Below are positions 33,668-40,923 of a DNA stretch of 64,000 nucleotides, piece by piece (the first letter of the stretch is position 1; each line of letters starts with the position of its first letter). Both the position numbers and the translations under genes were made by a program. The DNA comes from Nitratireductor pacificus pht-3B (GTDB lineage Bacteria > Pseudomonadota > Alphaproteobacteria > Rhizobiales > Rhizobiaceae): positions 62,001 through 126,000 of the forward strand of contig NZ_AMRM01000007.1 in assembly GCF_000300335.1 (NCBI RefSeq), written 5' to 3'. Under the pieces are notes generated by a model. It was not told the origin of the DNA. It did not search any database and saw only the letters and a program-made list of their open reading frames with translations.

Positions 33668-35140
33668 ATGCTAAGTGCCTATGCCCATGTTTTCACCGAT
33701 GGGCTGATCTGGATTATCATCGGGACGAGTGTCGGGATATTCATAGGGAGCATCCCGGGTCTTTCCGGCGCCATGGTCATCTCCCTGGCGCTGCCGATGA
33801 CATACTTCATGAGCGGCGATAATGCGCTCCTTCTCATGGTGTCCATGTATGTCGGCGCGACAACGGGAGGGCTGATCAGCGCGACGCTGATGCGCATGCC
33901 GGGAACCGAAGCGGCCATCATGTCCACCCTCGACGGATATCCGATGGCTGCGCGCGGCGAACCGGCTCGCGCCCTCGGACTTGGTGTGCTCGCGTCCTTC
34001 GTCGGTGGCATGCTCGCCTGGCTGGTCCTCACCCTGCTGTCGCCACAGCTGTCGCTGGTAGCCGTCCGTTTCGGTCCTTACGAGATATTCGCGATGGCGG
34101 TGGTGGCGCTCACGCTGATCGCGGCAGTGTCGCGCGGCAGCCTGATCAACGGCCTTCTTGCCGCCATCCTCGGCGCGATCGTCTCCATGCCGGGGATCGA
34201 TCCGATCAACGGGGCGCTGCGGTTGACATTCGGTTTTCACCAGATCGACAACGGGTTCTCTCTCCTGCCCGTTTTGCTCGGGTCGCTGGTGCTCGGGCAG
34301 GTCCTGGTGGATTGCGGTGCTCCTCGGCAGGCCACAGCTCCGATCGCTGGACAGGCACGCGCCGCGATACGTCTGAGCGACATGGTGCGTTACCGTTGGA
34401 CCTTTATCCGGTCCTCGGCAATCGGAACGTGGATCGGCATCCTGCCCGGGGTGGGCGGCATGACCGCATCCATCGCCTCCTATTCCATCGAGAAGGCGAT
34501 TTCCTCCTCGCCCGAGCGTTTCGGCAAGGGCGCGGAGGAGGGCATCCTCGCTTCGGAGACGGCCAATAACGCGGGCACCATAGGCGCGCTCGTGCCACTC
34601 ATCACGCTCGGCATCCCCGGCTCCGTCATCACGGCCATATTGCTGGGAGCCATGGTGGTCCACAATCTCAATCCAGGCCCCCTGCTGTTTGTCGAGAACC
34701 CGCATATCGCCTACATCATCATCGCCGGTGCCCTGGCGTCCAACATCGCGATGTTTGCGATCATGTGGGTCTCCACTCCGCTGCTGGGACGCCTGATGTA
34801 TGTCGATAAGGCCTATCTGCTGCCGCCGATCATCGTGTTCTGTTTCCTTGGAGCCCTGTCTGTCTCCAATCGGTTGTTCGACGCAGGCGCCATGCTGGCT
34901 TTCGCGGTGCTGGGCTACCTGATGCACAAGGCCAGGATCCCGGCCGGACCGTTCATCATCGCCTACATCCTGACGCCGATGGCGGAAACCAGCCTTCGCT
35001 CCGGTCTCGTGATCTATGAGGGGAGTTTTCTGCCCCTTCTCACCCGGCCGGTGAGTGCGGTGTTCCTCGCCATCGCCGTCTTGTCGGTGGTATACTCGCT
35101 CGCATCCGAGTGGCGCGCCTATAAGAGGAAGGCGGGGTGA
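33668..35140 (+). CDS. Tripartite tricarboxylate transporter large membrane subunit (TctA)
   Basis: 490 residues from the ATG at 33668 (TGAGGA at 33655-33660). A TTG two codons earlier is too close to the ribosome site. About 11-12 membrane segments. GSIPGLSGAMVISLALPMTY and the mirrored GILPGVGGMTASIASYSIEK are the two inverted-repeat signatures of TctA, and GTEAAIMSTLDGYPMA is also typical. It carries out sodium- or proton-driven uptake of the acid delivered by TctC. Confidence 0.93.
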   Translation: MLSAYAHVFTDGLIWIIIGTSVGIFIGSIPGLSGAMVISLALPMTYFMSGDNALLLMVSMYVGATTGGLISATLMRMPGTEAAIMSTLDGYPMAARGEPARALGLGVLASFVGGMLAWLVLTLLSPQLSLVAVRFGPYEIFAMAVVALTLIAAVSRGSLINGLLAAILGAIVSMPGIDPINGALRLTFGFHQIDNGFSLLPVLLGSLVLGQVLVDCGAPRQATAPIAGQARAAIRLSDMVRYRWTFIRSSAIGTWIGILPGVGGMTASIASYSIEKAISSSPERFGKGAEEGILASETANNAGTIGALVPLITLGIPGSVITAILLGAMVVHNLNPGPLLFVENPHIAYIIIAGALASNIAMFAIMWVSTPLLGRLMYVDKAYLLPPIIVFCFLGALSVSNRLFDAGAMLAFAVLGYLMHKARIPAGPFIIAYILTPMAETSLRSGLVIYEGSFLPLLTRPVSAVFLAIAVLSVVYSLASEWRAYKRKAG

Positions 35141-35141
35141 T

Positions 35142-35182
35142 TGGTCCTGCCATCAGATGATGGCAAGCCGATTTCAGGACCA
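35142..35182. terminator. Nested hairpin between convergent TctA and GntR genes
   Basis: Outer arms TGGTCCTG (35142-35149) and CAGGACCA (35175-35182) enclose a second perfect stem, GCCATCA (35149-35155) with TGATGGC (35158-35164). The two stems share base 35149. It could end transcripts from both sides. Confidence 0.55.
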
Positions 35183-35226
35183 GGCTGCGCGGGTGACCCT
35201 CGCCGCGGACTGGGTTTGCCCCGGCC

Positions 35227-35940
35227 CTATCCCCGCGTCTGCTCCATGATCATGAAGTCCACCAGCCGGTCCGGATCGCAGATGTGGCGGCGCATTTCGG
35301 CGGCGGCGCGGGCGCCGTCGCCGGTCTCGATCGCCGCGAGTATGGCGGCGTGCTCGTTGTGCGACTGGCGCATGCGGTCGAGCCGCCGCAGCAGCCAGCG
35401 GCGATAGGGCGCGAGCTTGGTGCGCAGCCCCTCCAGCTGCTCGTGCAGATAGGGATTGCCTGCGCCCTGGTAGATCTCCTGGTGAAACAGGAAGTTCAGC
35501 CGATCGAACCCGTCCCGGTCGCCGGCCTTCACGACGGCACCAGTCTCCAGATGGATGTGCTGCAGCTGCTCGATCTGCTGCTGGTTCATCCGCCGCGCGG
35601 CGCATTCGGCGGCGAAGGCCTCCAGCCCTGAGAGGACTTCGAACATCTGCGCCAGGTTCTGCGCGGTGAGCGAGCGGACGATGGCGCTGCGGCGCGGCCT
35701 GAGTTCCACCAGCCGCTCCACGTCCAGCCGCCGCAGCGCCTCGCGTATCGGCGTCCGCGAGACGCCGAAGCGCTCGGCCAGACGCCTTTCGTCCAGCTCC
35801 TCGCCGGGCTTGATCAGCCCGTCGATGATCTCCCGCTCGAGCTGCCGCGCCAGCCCGTCCGCGAGGGGCTGCCCGTCAAGACCTGTCTTGTGCTTCGCCG
35901 TCACCTTGCACCACGCCCACGCCAGTTCCCCTGTTTTCAT
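35227..35940 (-). CDS. GntR-family (FadR/FCD type) regulator
   Basis: 237 residues from the ATG at 35940, preceded by GGAAG; a TTG at 35979 would extend into the operator region and is rejected. The N-terminal wHTH reads LEREIIDGLIKPGEELDERR then FGVSRTPIREALRRLDVERL. The FCD domain contains the metal-binding pattern with FHQEIYQGAGN and HNEHAAILAAIETGD. It is divergent from the TRAP operon, with a perfect GntR-type palindrome in the gap. It most likely represses the TRAP, mandelate-racemase and decarboxylase genes until an acid ligand binds. Confidence 0.9.
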   Translation of the reverse strand: MKTGELAWAWCKVTAKHKTGLDGQPLADGLARQLEREIIDGLIKPGEELDERRLAERFGVSRTPIREALRRLDVERLVELRPRRSAIVRSLTAQNLAQMFEVLSGLEAFAAECAARRMNQQQIEQLQHIHLETGAVVKAGDRDGFDRLNFLFHQEIYQGAGNPYLHEQLEGLRTKLAPYRRWLLRRLDRMRQSHNEHAAILAAIETGDGARAAAEMRRHICDPDRLVDFMIMEQTRG

Positions 35941-35957
35941 GGCCGTTCTTCCGGCTA

Positions 35958-36000
35958 TTGACAAGCCGGATATGTCCAACCTACGATTTGGTATACCAAA
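35958..36000 (+). promoter_or_regulatory. TRAP operon promoter with GntR operator
   Basis: TTGACA (35958-35963) and TACGAT (35982-35987), 18 bases apart, form a plausible promoter. TTTGGTATACCAAA (35987-36000) is a perfect palindrome containing TGGT-N2-ACCA, the half-site pattern bound by FadR-type GntR proteins. It lies where transcription would begin, so bound repressor would block the TRAP operon. Confidence 0.65.
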
Positions 36001-36059
36001 ATATAACTTTGGTGTTCAATCTGGGGAATTGATCAGCCGGAACCCGGCGGGAGGAACTT

Positions 36060-37049
36060 ATGAACAGATTCATGGCGGCGGCGCTCGCATGCGCTGCCTC
36101 GGTCCTTGCCTTGGATGCGGCCTCGGCGCAGACGGTGCTGCGGCTCAGCCATTCCTACACCGACGGGGACACGCGCGACCTCTGGGCCGATCGCATTGCC
36201 GAGATCGTCGCGGAGAAGACCCGCGGCGCGGTGACCGTCGAGGTCTATCCGAACCAGCAGCTGGCGAAGGCGCGGTCGCAGGCCGATTTCCTCGCGCGCG
36301 ACCGCATCGACATGTCGATCTATCCGTTGCCCTGGCTTTCCGGCAAGGTGCCGATGGCCGAGATCGGCGCCCTGCCGGGTCTGGTCGCCACGCCGCAGGA
36401 CGGCATCGTCTGGCGCGAGCGCAGGATCTGGCCGATGCTGCAGGAGGCTGTGTCGGAGGCCGGCGTCGTGTTTGCCGGCGGCGGCTGGGCCATGGGCACG
36501 ATCGGCAACCGCGGGGAGGCGATCACGCTGCCGGAGCATCTCGACGGCCACAAGGTGCGCGGCCTGGGCAAGGCCACCGAGATCATGATGAACGGCTACG
36601 GCGCGACGATCACCTCGCTGCCGGCCTCGGAGATCTACCAGTCCCTGCAGACCGGGGTGCTGACCGGCGTCATGACCATCTACGCCTCTTTCGAGGGCTA
36701 CAATCTGCAGGAAGTGGTCGATCACCTGATGGTCGGGCCGGGCTTCGTCGGCGCCATGCATGCCGTCCTCCTGGCCCCGGGCGTCGAGGAGAAGATCGGC
36801 AAGGAGCACTACGCGACGCTGATGGACGCCATCGCAGAATCCGAGGTCTGGTTCGCGGACCGCACGATGGAGGACAACAAGCGCATCACCGAGAGCTTCC
36901 GCTCCGCCGGCGTCACGATCCATGAACTCTCGCAGGATCAGGTGGCGCGCTGGCACGAGGCGGCGCGCGAGCATGCCTGGGCTTTCTTCCGGGAAAGCGT
37001 GCCGAATGGCGATGAGGTTCTGAAAGCGGTCGAACAGCCCCTGCAATGA
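36060..37049 (+). CDS. TRAP transporter substrate-binding protein (DctP family)
   Basis: 329 residues with GGGAGGAAC before the ATG. A signal peptide (residues 1-23, ending AASA) leads to QTVLRLSHSYTDGDTRDLWA, then KTRGAVTVEVYPNQQLAKAR and the DctP-type binding core GWAMGTIGNRGEAITLPEHL then DGHKVRGLG. The conserved Arg of VRGLG normally contacts the substrate carboxylate. It delivers an organic acid from the periplasm to DctQM. Its stop overlaps the DctQ start by four bases. Confidence 0.92.
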   Translation: MNRFMAAALACAASVLALDAASAQTVLRLSHSYTDGDTRDLWADRIAEIVAEKTRGAVTVEVYPNQQLAKARSQADFLARDRIDMSIYPLPWLSGKVPMAEIGALPGLVATPQDGIVWRERRIWPMLQEAVSEAGVVFAGGGWAMGTIGNRGEAITLPEHLDGHKVRGLGKATEIMMNGYGATITSLPASEIYQSLQTGVLTGVMTIYASFEGYNLQEVVDHLMVGPGFVGAMHAVLLAPGVEEKIGKEHYATLMDAIAESEVWFADRTMEDNKRITESFRSAGVTIHELSQDQVARWHEAAREHAWAFFRESVPNGDEVLKAVEQPLQ

Positions 37050-37630
37050 GCGCACTCGACCACACCGGGTCCGGTCGGCACGAAGCGTCCGACCGGCAGT
37101 CGCCGCGGCTGAAAGCATTGTTTCGGCTGCGGCGTGCGCTGCAGAAGATATCGGCCGTCGCCGCCATGGTCTCCGCCTTCGGCGTCGTGGTGGCGTCAGT
37201 CGTCATCACATGGGCGGTGTTCGCGCGCGGGCTGCTCGGCGTCAACACGGTCTGGGAGCTTGAGTTCAGCGTCTATCTGCTGATCTACGCCGCCTTTCTG
37301 TCGGCGGCCTTCACCGACCGCAGCGGCGGCCAGATCAGCGTGCAGATCCTGTCCGGCGCCCTCAGGGGCGCGGCGGCGCGGGTGCATGTGGCCGTCATCG
37401 AGCTGGTCTCGCTCTGCCTCTTCCTGCTGGTCGCCTATTCCGGCTGGATCATGTTCCTGCATTCCTGGGACAGCGGCTGGCGCTCTGAAACCCTGTGGGG
37501 CCCGCCCTTGTGGATCCCGCATCTGGCGATCCCGCTCGGCGGGTCGCTGCTCGCGCTATCGCTTACGGTCGACCTGCTGATCCGGGCATTCGGCGGGCGC
37601 ATCGAGCTGCCTGCGGGAGGGCATCACTGA
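37046..37630 (+). CDS. TRAP transporter small membrane subunit (DctQ)
   Basis: 194 residues, overlapping DctP (ATGA). The usual four-helix layout is present: helix 1 around residues 32-60, VWELEFSVYLLIYAAFLSAA for helix 2, then HVAVIELVSLCLFLLVAYSG, and WIPHLAIPLGGSLLALSLTV for the last. The N-terminal 30 residues are hydrophilic. The stop overlaps the DctM start by one base (TGATG), so all three subunits are translationally coupled. Confidence 0.9.
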   Translation: MSALDHTGSGRHEASDRQSPRLKALFRLRRALQKISAVAAMVSAFGVVVASVVITWAVFARGLLGVNTVWELEFSVYLLIYAAFLSAAFTDRSGGQISVQILSGALRGAAARVHVAVIELVSLCLFLLVAYSGWIMFLHSWDSGWRSETLWGPPLWIPHLAIPLGGSLLALSLTVDLLIRAFGGRIELPAGGHH

Positions 37631-38958
37631 TGGATCCGCTGACGATCGCCTTCGCCGCTGTCGGCATTCTCCTCGCGCTGATCCTGGTGGGGCTGCCCAT
37701 CGGCTATGCGCTGCTCGGCGCCATGGTGGCTTCCTCCGTTCTGGTCGGCGAGCCGGGCGAGCTTCTCTATGTCGCCGAGACCGCCTTCCAGTCGCTGGAT
37801 TCCATCGAGCTGGTGGCGCTGCCCATGTTCATCTTCATGGGCGCGGTCATCGCCGTCAGCCCCGCGGGCGCCGACATCTACTCGGCGTTGAGCCGGCTCC
37901 TGCCGGTGCCGGGCGGCCTCGGCATGTCGACCATCGCCGGCTGCGCCATGTTCTCGGCAATCTCCGGCTCCTCGCCGGCCACCGTGGCCGCGATGGGATC
38001 GTCCGGCGTGCCCGAAATGCTGGCGCGGCGCTATCCGCCGGGGCTGGCCTGCGGCATCGTCGTCGGTGGCGGGACGCTCGGCATCCTCATCCCGCCCTCG
38101 ATCGTCCTCCTGCTCTACGGCGTGGTGACCAAGACATCCATCGGCCAGCTCTTCCTGGCGGGCATCCTGCCGGGACTGATGCTGGTGGCGCTGTTCTCCA
38201 TCTACACCTGGTACGTGATGTGGCGGCACCTGTCGCGGCTTTCGCCGCAGGAGCGCGCGGCGTTCGAGGCGCTCGGCGCCGAGCGTGCCGAGGCGGGCGG
38301 AGGCGGCAGCTTCCGGCGGGTCGTTCCCTTCTTCGCCCTGATGGCCGGCATCATGCTGGCGCTCTACGGCGGCTGGGCGACGCCCTCCGAGATCGCCGCC
38401 GTCGGCGCGACCGCGTCGATCCTGCTGGTGCTCGCGATCTACCGCATCACCAGCTGGCCGGTCTGGCGCGAGCTGCTGCTGAAGACGGTGCAGGACACGT
38501 CGATGATCCTCATCATCGCGGCATTCGCCTACACCTTCTCGCAGTTCCTCGCCTTCCACGACGTCGTTTCGGCGATCACCGGCCTCCTGATCGACGCGTT
38601 CGACAACCGCTGGGTGACCCTGTTCGCGCTCTGGTGCGTGATGCTGGTTCTGGGCTGCTTCCTGCCGCCCTTCGCGATCGTGGTCATCGTCGCGCCCATG
38701 TTCCTGCCCTTCGTGCTCAGCGCCGGCTTCGACCCGGTCTGGTTCGGCGTCTTCGTCACGCTGAACATGGAGATGGGCTGCATCACGCCGCCGCTGGGCA
38801 TCAACCTGTTCGTGGTCAAGGCCATCGCCCGCAAGGTCGAGATGCGCGAGATCATGAAGGGTTCGCTGCCGTTCCTGGCGATCCTCGCGCTGGGCACGCT
38901 GCTGATCACCCTGTTCCCGGACATCGTCCTGTTCCTTCCTTCCTTGTTGATGAGATAA
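37630..38958 (+). CDS. TRAP transporter large membrane subunit (DctM)
   Basis: 442 residues starting at the ATG coupled to the DctQ stop. About 12-13 membrane segments. The family signatures AISGSSPATVAAMGSSGVPE and TLGILIPPSIVLLLYGVVTK in the first half are mirrored by GCFLPPFAIVVIVAPMFLP and MGCITPPLGINLFVVKAIA in the second. It performs ion-coupled uptake of the acid captured by DctP. Together with the next two genes this forms the second organic-acid module. Confidence 0.93.
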   Translation: MDPLTIAFAAVGILLALILVGLPIGYALLGAMVASSVLVGEPGELLYVAETAFQSLDSIELVALPMFIFMGAVIAVSPAGADIYSALSRLLPVPGGLGMSTIAGCAMFSAISGSSPATVAAMGSSGVPEMLARRYPPGLACGIVVGGGTLGILIPPSIVLLLYGVVTKTSIGQLFLAGILPGLMLVALFSIYTWYVMWRHLSRLSPQERAAFEALGAERAEAGGGGSFRRVVPFFALMAGIMLALYGGWATPSEIAAVGATASILLVLAIYRITSWPVWRELLLKTVQDTSMILIIAAFAYTFSQFLAFHDVVSAITGLLIDAFDNRWVTLFALWCVMLVLGCFLPPFAIVVIVAPMFLPFVLSAGFDPVWFGVFVTLNMEMGCITPPLGINLFVVKAIARKVEMREIMKGSLPFLAILALGTLLITLFPDIVLFLPSLLMR

Positions 38959-38960
38959 CC

Positions 38961-40139
38961 ATGCTGCAGTCGCCCTCGGCAAAAACGCGCGCCATCACGC
39001 GCGTCCACAGCTACGCCCTGAATGTGCCCTCCGAGATCACGGCGGCGGGCGTGACCCGCAAGCTCGATCTCTCGGCGGTGGTCTGCACCATCGAGACCGC
39101 CGACGGACATGTCGGGCATGGCTTCACCGCGATCACCGAGGAACGCACCGTGGCCGAGGCGATCCGCGAGGTCGCCGCGCCGGCGCTCGAGGGCATGGAT
39201 CCGCTAGCCACGGAAGCCATCTGGGAAAAGCTGTTCTGGCTGATGAGCCCGCGCGGCCAGACCGGCTATGCCACGCATGCCATCTCCGCCGTCGACACCG
39301 CGCTGTGGGACCTGAAGGGAAAGATCCTGGGTCAGCCGGTCTGGCGGCTGCTGGGCGGGGCGCGCAGCGAGGTGCCGGTCTACGTCACCTGCGGGTTCAA
39401 CTTCCTGTCCATCGAGCAGCTGGTCGAGTCGGCGACCGGCTGGGTCGAGGCGGGCTTCACGCGCCTCAAGATGACGGTCGCGGCCGAGGCGACGCGCCGC
39501 CGCGACGTGACGGACGTGGCCGCGCTGATCGCCGAGGATGCGCGCCGGGTTGGCGCGGTGCGCGCCGCTGTCGGGCCGGACGTCCAGCTCTTCATCGACG
39601 CCAACTGCAATCTCGATCCGCACAGCGCCTACAAGCTGGCGCAGGCGGTCGCGCCCTTCAATGTCGACTTCTTCGAGGAACCCCTTTTGAAGAACGACAT
39701 CGGCTGGCTGGCCGATCTGCGCCGCCGCAGCCCGGTGCCGCTTGCCGGCGGCCAGAACGAGGGGCTTTCCTTCCGCTTCCGCGACCTGCTGGCCGGCAAA
39801 TGCGTCGATGTCCTGCAGCCGAACGTGGTGATCGGCGGTGGTTTCACGCAGGCGCAGAAGATCGCGGCCATGGCCGATGCCTTCGCCACGCCGATCGCCA
39901 ATGGCGGCGGCTGGCCCTTCCACAACGCGCATCTCCATGCCGGCGTGTCGAATGGCGGCCTGGTCGAGTATCACGTCCCGGCGGTGAATGTCTGCGAACG
40001 CATCTTCACCGGGCTGGCGAAGCCTGAGCGCGGCAGGATGGCGATGTCGGAGCGGCCGGGCCTGGGCTTCGATCTCGACATGGACGCCGTGAAGGCGTTC
40101 GCCGAGCGGCACTCGGCTGCCGGCCATGGCAAGGGGTAA
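38961..40139 (+). CDS. Mandelate racemase/muconate lactonizing family enzyme, paralogue 2
   Basis: 392 residues from the ATG two bases after DctM. It is colinear with the enzyme at 30874-32034 and shares blocks such as PRGQTG, LLGGAR, GGQNEG/AGQNEG and VLQPN. Active-site readings are Lys170 in RLKMTV, Asp213 in FIDANC, Glu239 in FFEEP and His324 in HNAHLHAG. The same two unusual residues recur: Gln265 instead of the usual Glu ligand, and Asn288 instead of the dyad Asp. Likely function: enolising an imported carboxylate for racemisation or dehydration; product and substrate unknown. Confidence 0.87.
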   Translation: MLQSPSAKTRAITRVHSYALNVPSEITAAGVTRKLDLSAVVCTIETADGHVGHGFTAITEERTVAEAIREVAAPALEGMDPLATEAIWEKLFWLMSPRGQTGYATHAISAVDTALWDLKGKILGQPVWRLLGGARSEVPVYVTCGFNFLSIEQLVESATGWVEAGFTRLKMTVAAEATRRRDVTDVAALIAEDARRVGAVRAAVGPDVQLFIDANCNLDPHSAYKLAQAVAPFNVDFFEEPLLKNDIGWLADLRRRSPVPLAGGQNEGLSFRFRDLLAGKCVDVLQPNVVIGGGFTQAQKIAAMADAFATPIANGGGWPFHNAHLHAGVSNGGLVEYHVPAVNVCERIFTGLAKPERGRMAMSERPGLGFDLDMDAVKAFAERHSAAGHGKG

Positions 40140-40143
40140 GGCG

Positions 40144-40884
40144 ATGCGGCCCCTGCCCACCATCGGCATGATCGTGCCTCCGGCGGCCGGCGACGTGCCG
40201 CCCGAGCCGCTGGAGCTCTATGGCGGCCGCGCGCGCTTCATTGCCGAGGGGCTGGCGCTGAAGGCGCTGTCGCCCGAGGGATACGACGCCGTGATCGAAC
40301 GGGTGGAGGCGCTCGCCGTCAGCCTCAGGGAACGCGGCGCGGAGGCCATCTCGCTGATGGGCACCTCGCTCAGCTTCTATCGCGGGGCGGCGTTCAACGA
40401 CGCGCTGATCGCCGGCATGAAGGCGGCCACGGGCCTGCCTGCAACGACCATGACCGACAGCGTCATCGAAGCGCTGGAGGCGCTGGGCGCGCGCCGTCTG
40501 GCCGTCGCCACCGCCTACAGCGATCCGGTCAACGACCGTCTGACGGACTATCTGGAGCGGGCTGGGTTCGAGGTGGCGGCGCTGCGCGCGCTCGACATCG
40601 AGGATGTGGACACAATCGCCACGGTGACGACAGAAGCCCTCATCGATCTGGGGGTGGAGGCCGGCAAGGCGGCACCGGGCGCCGACGCCCTGTTCATCTC
40701 CTGCGGCGGCCTGCGGACCCTGCCGGTGACCGGGCCGGTCGAGCGGCGCAGCGGCATGCCGGTGGTTTCCAGCGCGCTTGCGGGCGCCTGGGGCGCCATG
40801 GGCCTGCTCGGCCTCGACCGGCATGCCCAAGGCGCCGGACGGCTGTTCGACCCTGCCCTTTCGCCGGACGGCCGCATGGGGTAA
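40144..40884 (+). CDS. Arylmalonate decarboxylase-like enzyme (Asp/Glu racemase superfamily)
   Basis: 246 residues from the ATG at 40144, with AAGGGG seven bases upstream; an ATG at 40126 would overlap the preceding gene. It tracks bacterial arylmalonate decarboxylase closely: PTIGMIVPPAAG at the start, LMGTSLSFYRGAAFN with the dioxyanion-hole Thr74 and Ser75, ATAYSDPVN with Tyr125, and FISCGGLRTL with catalytic Cys187. The first racemase Cys is replaced by Gly73, as in the decarboxylase and unlike true racemases. Predicted reaction: cofactor-free decarboxylation of a disubstituted malonate to a chiral acid. Third catabolic element of the TRAP operon. Confidence 0.82.
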   Translation: MRPLPTIGMIVPPAAGDVPPEPLELYGGRARFIAEGLALKALSPEGYDAVIERVEALAVSLRERGAEAISLMGTSLSFYRGAAFNDALIAGMKAATGLPATTMTDSVIEALEALGARRLAVATAYSDPVNDRLTDYLERAGFEVAALRALDIEDVDTIATVTTEALIDLGVEAGKAAPGADALFISCGGLRTLPVTGPVERRSGMPVVSSALAGAWGAMGLLGLDRHAQGAGRLFDPALSPDGRMG

Positions 40885-40923
40885 ATCCGGGCCTGGCGTC
40901 ACAGCGCGGACCAGGCATCGGAA

